A DNA stretch of 64,000 nt from Harmothoe impar (taxonomy: Eukaryota; Annelida; Polychaeta; Phyllodocida; Polynoidae). The translations under genes and the position numbers were made by a program. The stretch covers positions 2,418,001 to 2,482,000 of the forward strand of contig OX381708.1 of NCBI GenBank assembly GCA_947462335.1, read 5' to 3'. The notes under the pieces were generated by a model. That model saw only the letters and a program-made list of their open reading frames with translations. It was not told the origin of the DNA and did no database searches. Below are positions 51,951 to 61,675 of this stretch, piece after piece. Positions within the stretch are counted from its first letter, which is position 1, and each line of letters starts with the position of its first letter.

Positions 51951-52657
51951 AGGTGGCACTTAAGTTGATAACACGATATAGGGCCGAGATTGCATAGTTA
52001 TTCTTGTATAAATAACCAGAAACTATGATAACTCACATGCGGTACATTACCCATATTGTCAAATTCCATTTCCAGAATGTCTTTGGGCAAAGAATAATTA
52101 AGGGACTGATATAATTACCTCTACTTTTAAGTCAGATATGTTAGGCACCTGTTCGGAAATATATAAACCAGGCATGTTGTATCAACAGAATGTATACTCT
52201 CCTGTACGTCCTTCATATGTCGCACAGGAAATGGACTGTAATAATGCATCACAGTACTGAGTAACAAATGGACATAGGTAATACTAGTGCCCTGATAATC
52301 GTGATGTGGTGATCATGAAATAAATAATCCAATTTCATTTTTAAAAGGGGAGGGGAGAAAAATGGTTACACAAACGTTGAAATAATCTCAAAATAATGTC
52401 AATATTAATATAATTTTGTTCATACAATAGGTTAAATCAAAGTTGTTTGCAATGACGTTGTCTGCATGATGTTTATTAACGTTTTCTCAATGTTTATTTG
52501 ACAGTAAATAAACATTGACTTAACGTTGTATTAATGTTGAAAAAACATTGGATTGAGTCCACAATTTTAACTGCAATCTAACATTATTTCCTAACGTTAA
52601 TTTAAACTATTATAAACGTTAGATAAACATTGAATTAACGTTTTTTTGTTAGCTAGG
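51951..52657. other. Right part of A3, AACGTT-rich, no gene
   Basis: From 52360 on, AACGTT/AACATT words recur every 20-40 bp up to the terminal GTTAGCTAGG. 49692-50312 is the matching A3 interior left of element C and also has no gene. Confidence 0.75.
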
Positions 52658-52659
52658 AA

Positions 52660-52945
52660 TAGTGTCAGCACCCCTACCTAAGGCCAATAGTGTCAACATC
52701 CCTCCCTATAAGGCCAATAGTGTCAACACCCCTCCCTAAGGCCAATAGTGTCAGCACCCCTCCCTTAGGCCAATAGTGTCAACACCCCTTTCTAAGGCCA
52801 ATAGTGTCAACACCCCTTTCTAAGGCAAATAGTGTCAGCAGCCCTCCTATAAGGCCAAGAGTGTCAGCACCCCTCCCTATGGCCAATAGTGTCAACACCC
52901 CTCCGTTAGGACAACAGTGTCAACACACCTCCCTAAGGCCAATGT
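52660..52945. repeat. 30-bp minisatellite, right fragment
   Basis: About nine units of AATAGTGTCAACACCCCTCC with CTAAGGCC, the continuation of the array at 15035-15131. Confidence 0.93.
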
Positions 52946-53340
52946 TCTAATGTATTCTGTGATGTACACCTTACAGGTCACTTTAACATATATGATTAGG
53001 TAAGTACCAGATTACTGGTTCAGAATACTTACTGTATTGTAGGCTCTAATGTATTCTGTGATGTACACCTAACAGGTCACTTTAACATATATGATTAGGT
53101 AAGTACCAGATTACTGGTTCAGAATACTTACTGTATTGTAGGCTCTAATGTATTCTGTTATGTACACCTTACAGGTCACTTTAACATATATGATTAGGTA
53201 AGTACCAGATTACTGGTTCAGAATACTTACTGTATTGTAGGCTCTAATGTATTCTGTGATGTACACCTAACAGGTCACTTTAACATATATGATTAGGTAA
53301 GTACCAGATTACTGGCTCAGACTACTTACTGAATAGGATT
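52946..53340. repeat. 99-bp tandem repeat, four units, at an exon-intron boundary
   Basis: Units start at 52946, 53045, 53144 and 53243. On the minus strand three units carry ACAGTAAGTATTCTG, which copies the real donor region of exon 1 (TTCAGTAAGTAGTCTG at 53330). The last unit overlaps the exon end. Confidence 0.92.
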
Positions 53341-53414
53341 TCTACGTCTTGTGGACAAACCTCAGTTGTGAGGAGGCAGATGGTGAGGCAGAGGAGGAGG
53401 TGTGTGGCTGCCAT
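53330..53414 (-). CDS. Signal-peptide exon of a host gene, probably exon 1 of the Ig gene
   Basis: On the minus strand an ATG at 53414 starts 28 codons: MAATHLLLCLTICLLTTEVC, then PQDVEILF, a typical secretory signal with a hydrophobic core and a likely cut after the TTEVC region. A strong GTAAGT donor follows at 53329. The exon ends in phase 1, the phase needed by the Ig exon at 14624-14926 on the same strand. Between the two lie only shared minisatellite and the A3 nest. I infer one gene: secreted or surface protein with an N-terminal V-set domain. Confidence 0.65.
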
Positions 53415-56395
53415 GTTGTGTGTGTAGTGTAGAGACGACTACTGCCTCGTTACTCACTGTGTACCTAAAGTCACCACACAGCCATGCACCAGTGCAGCTG
53501 CCTTTCATCATCAGCGTGATGGTGATCAGCAAGGGGTGGTGGGGGGGGGGTGGGTGGAGCGGCCGGAGAGAGTTGGGAGGGGGAAGGGGGAAGTGGAGAA
53601 GGGGTATCGGGGGGAGAGGGGGGAGGAGATGAGTGTAAGATGACAGGCCACTCGTCTATACTACACTCATCTGCACAACTAACGTCTTACACAGCCCACC
53701 CCCCAACCTTACATACATCATATAACGTGGAAGGCAAACATTACTATTTGTTGAGAATGCTGTTTATCTACCATCTAGGATGTGGTTGGGCCTACTGTGT
53801 GTGCTGTATTGTAAAATGTTTAAATTATTTGTCAAATGTAATAATATATGTAGGCTGCTCAGCTATGTACCTACAGTTTCTCCCAAAAAGGATGATAACC
53901 CAGACACTTAGCACAGTTCTTAGAGACCCTGCCTGTGGCCTCCACCTGAATCCTACTAGCGGACATTCCAGAAAAAATGGTAATACACAAACCAAGCTAG
54001 AGCAAGCGAGCCATGTCAGGTGAGTTTAAAATAACCTAGGTGCCCCAGGTGAATGAGAGACGCCGCTGCCCCCTGGTGTCAATACTTGCAACTATATTAG
54101 TTCCCATACATATATAGCCAAAAATATAGGATCACCACAGCATGTGCTGCTAAATAGGATAATCTTTTTTTGGACCTGTCTCCCTCCCATGCTACCACAA
54201 TGCTCACCCCCCTCTACTAGAAGGTCCCTGCTCATGTAGAATCAGTGTATATTCTGAAATTGCAGGTGAATTTGCAGGTACATATTGCATACTGTGCAAA
54301 AATTCACAAATGTTAAATGTCCATGAAAAACACAAAAATATGATAAACATGAAATAAAGTATGACAACAGTTTGGTCCTTTTGTAGCTGTGTCTCCCTCC
54401 TGTCATATCCAACCCCCCCCCCTCTGCCCCCACCCCACCGATCACAAAGTGGCCTCTGTGGCTGTCACGAATCACCCACCCTCCAGTGGCGGTGGGGAAG
54501 GGGAAGTCAAGGCAGACCTCCCTCCACAATCCTACTTTCTATATCTCAGGACACGTCTATTGCGTTATGCACTTCTAAGTCATAATGCATGAATGCAGCC
54601 ATGGGGAATCTACTCGCCAAGTCTGCATTCATGCATTATGCTCAACTGTGATGAATGTATCAATCCCCCACGGTCAGCATGGTGCATAAATACAGCATTG
54701 GTGAGTTACTTGCTAGGGCTGCATGAGAATTACCCACTACACTTCCCTACCAGTGGTCCAATAGTCCCTAACCTGATATGGTGAAATTTCAGATTATCTG
54801 CCCCCCCCCACCTCCTCCATGTACAGTCACATCAAAGGGCATAAAGCATCAAGGCACAGTTCCGTCCTTTAAGGTGTGTCACTACCCTTTGATCAAAGTC
54901 AACAGAATTTAAGATCATGTAGAATCGGAAAATGAAAAGAAAAGAAGGGGGTCTGGAGTTACTTTTTTTAATATGGAATTTAAAAAAATAAGTTTTAAAA
55001 TTTTTCTCCAAATATCAAGAAAAAATATGAAAAATTAATTGATTTTATTTCATATCATTTATTATGCGCAGGAATATGAAACATTGTATGTGAAGTGCCC
55101 ATTTATATGTGTTCCTATTCAATACAAAAATAATTTCATAATTGTATGGCATGGCATTCAGGGTAAAACGAATGTTTTTGGGAATGTGTACGAATATTTT
55201 GTCATAATTTCATAGGTCTATTGGTTAAAAATAGCAGTCAAAGTCAACAGAACTTTTTTGCACTCTCTCAAAAAATTGTTCATATTATTTGCTAACATAT
55301 AAAAGTATGTTTGATAGGGGGTCCGGCACATAATTTTAGGGTTTTGGCAAAATGACAAAATCAGGGTATGTAAGGGTTGTACCCAGTTATCTAATATTAG
55401 CTCATTCAGAGATATTTAAGCCATAATCGCAGAGACCAGCGCAGTGGGTTCATATTCAACAAGTAGCGACCAACCTTAATGGTTAATGAATGTGCCTCCT
55501 GTTTGGTTGATGAAAAATATGCTTTACCATCCATTTTACCAGTTAGGTAGGGAGTGAAAGGATGTGAATAAAGGTAGCCTAGAGGCTTAAAGCCTAATCT
55601 AGTTGACCCTTTGAGAACGACATGTTGCAAAAAGATGACGTTTGAATTGAGTTTGAGTTTTCATATTTGTAACTATATCTGATAATGTACATGTTGTACA
55701 ATATTGGGATGGCATGTACCCCCAACGAAAATGAATTATTTCATTATTCGTCATCATGATACACTTATGCAGCTCCTGTTAGTAACTCACCAGTGCATCA
55801 TGCAGACCCTTTGGGGGTGGATCCACCGCATAAAGTTGGCAGGATGCATGAATGCAGCACTGGCCAGTAACTCACTAGGGGTGTATCATGACGAGCAAGG
55901 ACATGGTGCATTAATGCGCTATAGGGCCCTTAAAGGGTTAATTGCTGTTTGCTTAAGAGAGATTCAAACTTCTGAGTCGTGAGTCTATTTATATTGATTG
56001 ATATAGCTGTCATTTCAAGTTGTATGTGATCTTTGTGTTAATGGTGGGGTTAGGGACAGATAAATGTCAGATAGGGGAGTGGGGGTGTTATTTGAGACGG
56101 TGTGTGGTAGTGGTTATTTATTGGTCTATCGAGGAGAACACTAGTGTCAGAGGACATTACAAGACAGTAAGATAAAAGGTGCCTGGTCATATTCCCACTT
56201 AGCAGGTTGTGCAGTGTGTGCAGCCATTGGATACTGCTGGGTGCCGGTGAGATAAGCACAGGTAACACCTAAGGGGCGAGTTATTTATTGCCAACTGGGG
56301 GGGGCGTAGCGGATATGGGGGGTTATAATGAAATACAGATTCCACAAGCGCATGCAATATATGCACAGCCATGATCCCATGATCTTCGCTACGTC
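53415..56395. other. Presumed 5' flank of the Ig gene; no further gene recognised
   Basis: G-rich tract at 53535-53630. Two related blocks with GCATGAATGCAGC and AGTAACTCAC words at 54585-54730 and 55780-55895 lie in roughly inverted relation, perhaps the arms of an old DNA element. 54830-55400 is A/T-rich without coding potential. No clear promoter motif was seen before the exon. Confidence 0.5.
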
Positions 56396-56838
56396 AGTAG
56401 TATTGTATGTATCGGAACGGGACTATAGTTAACTACTGTTTATTACTCAATCGACCTGCAGCCAATCAGAGGCCTCCATTTGGTCACGTGACCCGTTGCC
56501 ATGGTAACGTGACCTACTTAGGGCTCTCAGCCAATCAGAAGCCAGCATTCTGGGTGACCTACTGACCTACTTAGAAGCTCTCAGCCAATCAGAGGCCGGC
56601 ATTCTGGTAACCATGGTAACGTGACCTACTTACGTCACTTGACCTACTTAGGCTCAGCCAATCAGAAGCCGGCATTCTGGTAACTAGGGTAACGTGACCT
56701 ACTTAGGGTTTGTTTGTAAACAACACCACGTGGCTCTCTTGTTTGTAAACAACACCACGTGACACGTGACTGTTTGTAAACAAACAAACAAAAAAGTTAT
56801 GTAACTTATATATAGAAATAAAAACACAACAAGATAAT
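56396..56838. repeat. Left terminal inverted repeat of P2 with motif array
   Basis: The outer 60 bp match P1 and P3. Inside are four CAGCCAATCAG-type NF-Y sites, several CACGTGA E-boxes, GCATTCTGGGT (ZNF143 reversed), GCCATGGTAAC modules, and three TGTTTGTAAACA forkhead-type palindromes at 56707-56790. CACTTCCGG is missing here, unlike P1. Confidence 0.85.
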
Positions 56839-56895
56839 TTCTTTTTTTTTTCATTTTATTCTTTATTTTCATTTCAATCAAAAAAACACACAAGT

Positions 56896-57195
56896 TTATG
56901 CTTTTTTAGCTCCCTTCTTCGATTTGCAACAACCCAACAGGCCGCAAAGTCTCACGCCGCCGTCACTCGCACCACCACACCCCGGACGACTTCTCTCCAA
57001 TAGACATTGCACGACTTTGGATAAATCCAACACCATTTCGGCAAGGCAGAGAATCTTTGCCTCCATGAAACGGCCGCCATCGCAACAACCCGTCACAACA
57101 GCATCATCGATAGCTTCTGACTCACTGTCCGGTCGCTCAGCTTTGGGATTTTGCTCATGCGCATGACGCACTTCTTGGGGTTTCTTGTTCGACAT
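56896..57195 (-). CDS. Small Cys-rich Polinton protein, unknown function
   Basis: 99 codons from an ATG at 57195. The first half is hydrophilic (KKPQEVRHAHEQNPKAER), the middle has an amphipathic helix (EAKILCLAEMVLDLSKVVQCL), and the end is Cys/Gly/Lys-rich (LCGLLGCCKSKKGAKKA). It overlaps the protease gene by 103 nt and is the last gene before the terminal repeat. The helix plus basic Cys tail would fit a small virion or membrane-linked protein, but nothing proves it. Confidence 0.5.
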   Translation of the reverse strand: MSNKKPQEVRHAHEQNPKAERPDSESEAIDDAVVTGCCDGGRFMEAKILCLAEMVLDLSKVVQCLLERSRPGCGGASDGGVRLCGLLGCCKSKKGAKKA

Positions 57196-57545
57196 GCTTC
57201 AATTAGGAAATGAACGCAATGAGGTCCACAGGTGTCAGCAGAAGTGTCTTGTAGTTGAACGCGGTTTCTTTGCCACTTGAACGGAGCAGAGCGTTCCACG
57301 AAAGACAAGAACTCCGCACTCAGCGGCGGTAAGCCGAAGGAATCAAAGTAGTACACTTCACCCGTGCTCGACACGTAAAACGCCACCCAATGCTGACCTG
57401 GTAAATGTTGCGGATCTGTGTTGCTCACGAAACAAGTGTCTTTGATAGGGTGCTTCGGAATAGTGTCACAAGAGAAAACACCCAGGAAACGATGTTTTGT
57501 GTGAACGTTTTCCTTCAACACTCTGCTTATTTCAAGCGTGTTCAT
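57093..57545 (-). CDS. Adenain-like maturation cysteine protease
   Basis: The ATG at 57545, 29 nt after the capsid stop, gives 150 residues; the longer open frame upstream only overlaps the capsid gene. The catalytic set of adenovirus-type proteases is in order: His52 (PGQHWVAF), Asp68 (VYYFDSFG), Gln99 (VQLQDTS) and Cys106 (DTCGPHCVHF). These enzymes cut capsid precursor proteins during particle maturation. Intact. Confidence 0.93.
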   Translation of the reverse strand: MNTLEISRVLKENVHTKHRFLGVFSCDTIPKHPIKDTCFVSNTDPQHLPGQHWVAFYVSSTGEVYYFDSFGLPPLSAEFLSFVERSAPFKWQRNRVQLQDTSADTCGPHCVHFLIEACRTRNPKKCVMRMSKIPKLSDRTVSQKLSMMLL

Positions 57546-57574
57546 ACGATACGCTAAGTACCGCTGTCTTGTCT

Positions 57575-58882
57575 TCAGTTCATGTGGTAGTCGGTGATGG
57601 GGTGTCGATCTCGGGTCAGCTCGACGACGTTGTCGTACACCAAGTAGAGTAGCACCGTTGTTGTCGCTTGTAGCGCCGAGCGGAAACTGACTTCCACCCT
57701 CAGCTGACCCGCTCTTATAAGGTTCACGCGACACCCGTCGTGCGATCTGTCTGGGGTTAAATCGAGGGGGAACATCGTGTAACCGTTCAGGAATTGATCG
57801 TATGAAATACCGCAGGAGCGCGCGCCCTCGTACATCCCCGTTTCCGTGTGTAGCGCCAAGTACTCTCTCACGGCCGCTTTGGTCTTAAAGTCGGGCACGT
57901 AGGCGTCGTTCGGCACTTTCTGATCGTTCACTATCACTTGAAGCGAGCTGATGTCGTAATGCTTCATCTCGAACGGGTTCTTGGTGTAGCTACCGTTGAA
58001 GGCGTCGTGGTCTAGGAAGCAAATCATCATCGACTTGGGAAGCTGGCCTGTGTTGGAGTGCGTGTAACTGTGATCTCTGTTACCTTGAGGGATGGCGTAC
58101 GTCGTCACCTCCACTCTGTTCACCGGGTAGTCGAAGGGTCCGTGTTCTATCACCGCTCTCTCGTGCGTTTCCGCTACAGCGTCCGCCACCAACACGCGTC
58201 GCACGTAGAGCTTTGCTTTGTAGATCTTCAAGCTGTAGCCTCCGTCAGCGGCGCACATCAGATAGAAAGAGGGCGCTGCCTGTTTCAGAGTGAGATTGAT
58301 TTCTGTCTCTCCAACGATGAGCTTCGGTTGATGAGCCAGGTCAAAGTGCAGTCGCGCCATCAGCGAAAAGCGCTTGTTGGAGATTAGCTTCCTGCGCTCT
58401 TTGTACCCCGCATTCGCGTTACTCAACGCGTCAAAGTGACCAGGCGTATCTTCATGCCACCCCTGGGCGCTCATGACGCCGTCCTTCACGTCTTTGTTGT
58501 AGTTGAGTAACCCTTCCAAGTAAGCTCGGTAAGGGTAGGTCTCGGTGTTGCCAGACACTTTGAAACCGCCAATGAAGACTTGGACGTCTTTGAAGAGCGA
58601 GTGAGCCAAGTTGTTCACCGGAGCTACCGCGTCGGTGTCCTCGATCGCCGCTCCGTTCGGTTTCAGCACTTGACATTCCAGATGAAGGTAATTCTCGTTC
58701 AGGTCTGTGTACTCTTGCGACTTGTTGATGGTGAAATTTATGTTACCTCCATCCTCTAAAGAGTTTTTTGTTTCTATCCCCAGGAAAGACGACTTTAAGA
58801 TAGTAGTCTGAGTCGGCGCTACGGTGTGCAGGTCGAGCTCAGAGAGCGCGCACTCGTTACTGCTCTCGTGTACGTAAGCCAT
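57575..58882 (-). CDS. Polinton major capsid protein (double jelly-roll, hexon-like)
   Basis: 435 residues from ATG 58882, undisrupted. The N-terminal ELDLHTVAPTQTTILKSSF and the DLNENYLHLECQVLKPNG and HSLFKDVQVFIGG blocks are the marks of the Polinton/adintovirus hexon family that is often annotated in animal genomes as an uncharacterised protein. Two jelly-roll halves are expected. It would form the capsid shell as pseudo-hexameric trimers. Next to it are the pVI-like protein and the protease. Confidence 0.9.
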   Translation of the reverse strand: MAYVHESSNECALSELDLHTVAPTQTTILKSSFLGIETKNSLEDGGNINFTINKSQEYTDLNENYLHLECQVLKPNGAAIEDTDAVAPVNNLAHSLFKDVQVFIGGFKVSGNTETYPYRAYLEGLLNYNKDVKDGVMSAQGWHEDTPGHFDALSNANAGYKERRKLISNKRFSLMARLHFDLAHQPKLIVGETEINLTLKQAAPSFYLMCAADGGYSLKIYKAKLYVRRVLVADAVAETHERAVIEHGPFDYPVNRVEVTTYAIPQGNRDHSYTHSNTGQLPKSMMICFLDHDAFNGSYTKNPFEMKHYDISSLQVIVNDQKVPNDAYVPDFKTKAAVREYLALHTETGMYEGARSCGISYDQFLNGYTMFPLDLTPDRSHDGCRVNLIRAGQLRVEVSFRSALQATTTVLLYLVYDNVVELTRDRHPITDYHMN

Positions 58883-58961
58883 TGTGTTCTCTCTTCACGC
58901 GGACGACAGACTGACGCCGACCGCCTCCAGTCTTTTTATTTATACCTGAACGCCTAGGCGC

Positions 58962-59387
58962 TTACCGGTCGAATACATCCCCTCTACGTCTCTTGCAAGA
59001 GCCACCGCCCGTCTGAGGAGAATGCCGGCGACGTTTCGACCCTTTCTTAGACGCGACAGTCGTCTTTCCTCCCGAGAACGCCGTACTCGCCAGTCTCTTC
59101 AGAGCGCCTGCGCCTCGGTCTTTCACGCTGCTCTTTAAAGTCCGACCCGCCAGCACATCTTTAGCTACGCCCACACCGGCGCGGAGCAGCGTTTTTCCCA
59201 CCGACTTCAATAGCGGGGTAGCCGAGCGCATCAGACCTAACAGAGCGCCGCCCAAACCGTGCCCGCTCTGGAAAGAGCGCCCGCTGTACACGTTGATGCC
59301 GTTGCCCAGCTGCGCATTGTAGTAATCGCTGTACCCTCTGCCGACGGTGCGCCTGGGTGGAAAGTACGGAACGCGTTGACGCATCAT
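58962..59387 (-). CDS. pVI/pX-like minor capsid protein
   Basis: 141 residues. A Tyr/Arg/Gly-rich start (PYFPPRRTVGRGYSDYY) is followed by GHGLGGALLGLMRSATPLLK and KTLLRAGVGVAKDVLAG, an amphipathic helix region as in adenovirus pVI, and a very basic C-terminus (GSKRRRHS, CKRRRGD) that could bind DNA. Polintons have such a gene next to the capsid. GG-x sites near the N-terminus may be cut by the protease. Intact. Confidence 0.75.
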   Translation of the reverse strand: MMRQRVPYFPPRRTVGRGYSDYYNAQLGNGINVYSGRSFQSGHGLGGALLGLMRSATPLLKSVGKTLLRAGVGVAKDVLAGRTLKSSVKDRGAGALKRLASTAFSGGKTTVASKKGSKRRRHSPQTGGGSCKRRRGDVFDR

Positions 59388-59398
59388 TTTTCTCTCTT

Positions 59399-60517
59399 TC
59401 AGCGCTCAATAGGTCTCAGATGAAGTGTCACGGTCACCTCGCCTCTACCGAATGGGATGGTATGACCGGATCGGTCTCTTAAATAGATGCCGACCTCGGT
59501 AAACCTCTTGGATTTCAAGGGGAAATAATCCAAATGGGGAAAACTGATAGCTTGCACGCTACCTCGACGCTTTCCGCCTCTGTCCACCGCGACGCAGCGT
59601 AACAGCGGCACTTGCATGTCGCCCACACGTCTCTCCTGGGTCATGTCGGTGTATATGTACACAGAGTGCACTTCCCCGAAAACATCCATCGAGTAGGCGC
59701 CGGTAGTCGGCGATGCGAAACACGTCTTCTCTCCGAAGCCTAGAACGCATGCGAGATGCTGAGTCAGCAGGACAGCACAGTGTCTCGGCGGTTTGATGGT
59801 GACGCGTTTCGTCTTGGAGTCGTACGATAAGATCCCCATCGGTTTGAGCAAGAAGCTGGCTCCCTCTAGTCTGTCATCTCGCAACGTCTCACTCAAGCGC
59901 TTGACTAGGGTGTGGTTGCTTCCGGTGAAAATAGGAGGTATCTCGAATATGTTTGGCATGAAACTGCGCACGCCCATGACTTTCTCCATCTCTTCGATCA
60001 TCTGTCTTGCTTGATCGCTGATCGCCTTCTTCTTCACCACCGGGGACAAGAACTGCTTGTATACGGCATTCGTCTGTCTCAAGTCGACCTCTCTCTTGAA
60101 CCTTTTTGTTTCCGGTTTCAATCGCTGCTCTTCCGACGTGTCTGATATCTCTTCCACCGTTACATAGCTCGCTTCCTTCCAGCTCAGCGGGTATTTTGAG
60201 CTGAACGTTAGCTTGCTCAGACCGTTCGCGTTTTTCATTCCCCTCCAGTCTACCTGCGGTTTTCTTCTTTCGGCGAATTTAGTGTCTTTTAAAACCTTGA
60301 TCGCCTCCTCTAGCGAACCCTTGGTGCGCAGAGGAACAACGATGATCAAGTCGTCGTCGTGCACGTTAGTCCATTCTGTAGGGAGGATGATCTCAGTCAG
60401 AGCCGCTTCGTACGCTTCGGGCAGAAGGAGCGGCGAGTCGAAGTGAGTTCGGAAAGACGTCAAGCTGTTGTCAGGATAATACTCCATAGAGCTGTTGCTA
60501 GGTAGAGTGATGTTCAT
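59399..60517 (-). CDS. Polinton penton (minor capsid) protein
   Basis: 372 residues from ATG 60517. The start MNITLPSNSSMEYYPDNSLT and the following FRTHFDSPLLLPEAYEAALT are typical of the Polinton penton, a single jelly-roll protein at the capsid vertices. Compared with shorter pentons it has a long charged insert (about residues 65-190). Its stop lies 11 nt before the pVI-like start. Intact. Confidence 0.85.
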   Translation of the reverse strand: MNITLPSNSSMEYYPDNSLTSFRTHFDSPLLLPEAYEAALTEIILPTEWTNVHDDDLIIVVPLRTKGSLEEAIKVLKDTKFAERRKPQVDWRGMKNANGLSKLTFSSKYPLSWKEASYVTVEEISDTSEEQRLKPETKRFKREVDLRQTNAVYKQFLSPVVKKKAISDQARQMIEEMEKVMGVRSFMPNIFEIPPIFTGSNHTLVKRLSETLRDDRLEGASFLLKPMGILSYDSKTKRVTIKPPRHCAVLLTQHLACVLGFGEKTCFASPTTGAYSMDVFGEVHSVYIYTDMTQERRVGDMQVPLLRCVAVDRGGKRRGSVQAISFPHLDYFPLKSKRFTEVGIYLRDRSGHTIPFGRGEVTVTLHLRPIER

Positions 60518-60592
60518 TTTTTTTTTTTTTTTTCTTTTCTACGTTATTTTTTTGACGGGGATCCACTCGTTGAACTTGTCGTCGTAACCTAA

Positions 60593-61675
60593 CTAACGTA
60601 CGAAAGCTAACTCTTTACCGTCGACGGTCTTGCGGCGCAACACCTCGTCTATCAGGTAGTTGTTGTCGTAACGACTCTTGTACACCTTCTGAACCTCTTC
60701 CGGGTAGAAGACGCCTTTTATCTCCTCGCCCTTGTCGTCTTTCAGCTCGAACCCTCTGCTTCCCAACGTCTTAGCAACGTCGACCACTTCTTCGCGCCAG
60801 TTTCCCTCGTACCCTTTGTCGAAGGCGCCTTTAGTTCTCAACATCCTCACTCTGTCACCCGGAGCGATGACGTCGACGGCGGACGTCTTTGTTTTTTTCT
60901 TCTTTTTCCATATTTCGTCGATTTGTTTGTTAGTTGGGAGATCTTGTCGGTAGAAAACTGTTTCGCTGTTTTCCGAACTGACTTGAGCCGGCGCCATTTT
61001 CAACGTCTTGTGGTGAGTGCGATTGTAAGAAGACACTAGATGGTGCAGTACGTCTACGTAGCGATACGTGCGCTTGTGTGTAAAATAACGCCACAGCTTC
61101 TCCTTCAGACTGCGGTTCAAGCGCTCCACTAGACTAGCTTTGATGTCGTCGTTCTCGCCAGTGAAAAACTCTATGCCCTCGCTCTTCAAGTGATCTTGAA
61201 AGATCTTGTTCAAAAACTCTTTCCCCTTGTCTGTCTGAACAGTGCGCGGTCGTCTCTCGCCAGTGTCTGTCATCTTTCGGAAGGCCTCGGTAACATCAGC
61301 GCCGCTCTTGGATTTAATGGGAACGGCCCACGCGTACCTAGAGAAAACGTCGATCGCCGTCACCACGTACCGGAAGCGGTCGTTGTGAGACGCCAAAGCC
61401 TGCATGTCCATCAGATCTATCTGCCACTGCTGATCGATTGCGCCGGTTATAGTCTTGTTCCTTGCAAATTTTCTCCGAATGGGTTTATGTTTAGTGTAGG
61501 CGTCCAGCGACACTAAAGCATCTCGGATGACGGCCGGGTTTAGGTGGCGAAAATGATGTTTCTGGAGTTTAGTCACGCTAGTGAAACTGGAGGGCGCTTT
61601 GACGTCGGTATATCTAGCTACTACGCGCTTCTTTTCTTTTTCCTTCTTGGTCAGTCTCTTCACTGGTTTGCCCAT
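60593..61675 (-). CDS. Polinton retroviral-type integrase, chromodomain cut short
   Basis: 360 residues from ATG 61675. Core motifs: WQIDLMDM (Asp87), QTDKGKEF (Asp149) and SLVERLNRSL (Glu184). A C-terminal part begins a chromodomain (NNYLIDEVLRRKTVDGKEL) but meets TAG at 60593-60595. The same frame continues for about 17 more codons (LGYDDKFNEWIP and on), which is what the rest of a chromodomain looks like, so the TAG is probably a nonsense change at an aromatic position. The catalytic core is intact. Integrase inserts the element; the chromodomain would guide it to chromatin. Confidence 0.92.
   Translation of the reverse strand: MGKPVKRLTKKEKEKKRVVARYTDVKAPSSFTSVTKLQKHHFRHLNPAVIRDALVSLDAYTKHKPIRRKFARNKTITGAIDQQWQIDLMDMQALASHNDRFRYVVTAIDVFSRYAWAVPIKSKSGADVTEAFRKMTDTGERRPRTVQTDKGKEFLNKIFQDHLKSEGIEFFTGENDDIKASLVERLNRSLKEKLWRYFTHKRTYRYVDVLHHLVSSYNRTHHKTLKMAPAQVSSENSETVFYRQDLPTNKQIDEIWKKKKKTKTSAVDVIAPGDRVRMLRTKGAFDKGYEGNWREEVVDVAKTLGSRGFELKDDKGEEIKGVFYPEEVQKVYKSRYDNNYLIDEVLRRKTVDGKELAFVR

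Larger units (their letters stand above)
15132..52657. mobile_element. A3: CCCAG-ended element forming the outer shell of a 37.5-kb nest
   Basis: Left end CCCAGGTAACAAAGAACGTT (15132), right end AACGTTTTTTTGTTAGCTAGG (ending 52657), flanked by AA on both sides (15130-15131, 52658-52659). Removal with one AA rejoins the minisatellite unit. The original element is probably only 15132-15388, 49690-50312 and 51951-52657, about 1.6 kb rich in AACGTT, with everything else inserted later. The right terminal G differs by one base (CTAGG for CTGGG). Confidence 0.75.

Noticed and set aside
15132..52657. A3 as a true 37-kb transposon
   Set aside because: The original A3 sequence recognisable by AACGTT words is under 2 kb; the remainder has its own element borders and is later insertion.
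54585..55895. A complete DNA transposon with GCATGAATGCAGC ends
   Set aside because: The two blocks are only loosely similar and no target duplication or sharp border is seen.
57546..57734. Longer protease with an N-terminal extension
   Set aside because: The extension overlaps the capsid gene in another frame; the ATG at 57545 gives the normal adenain-like length.
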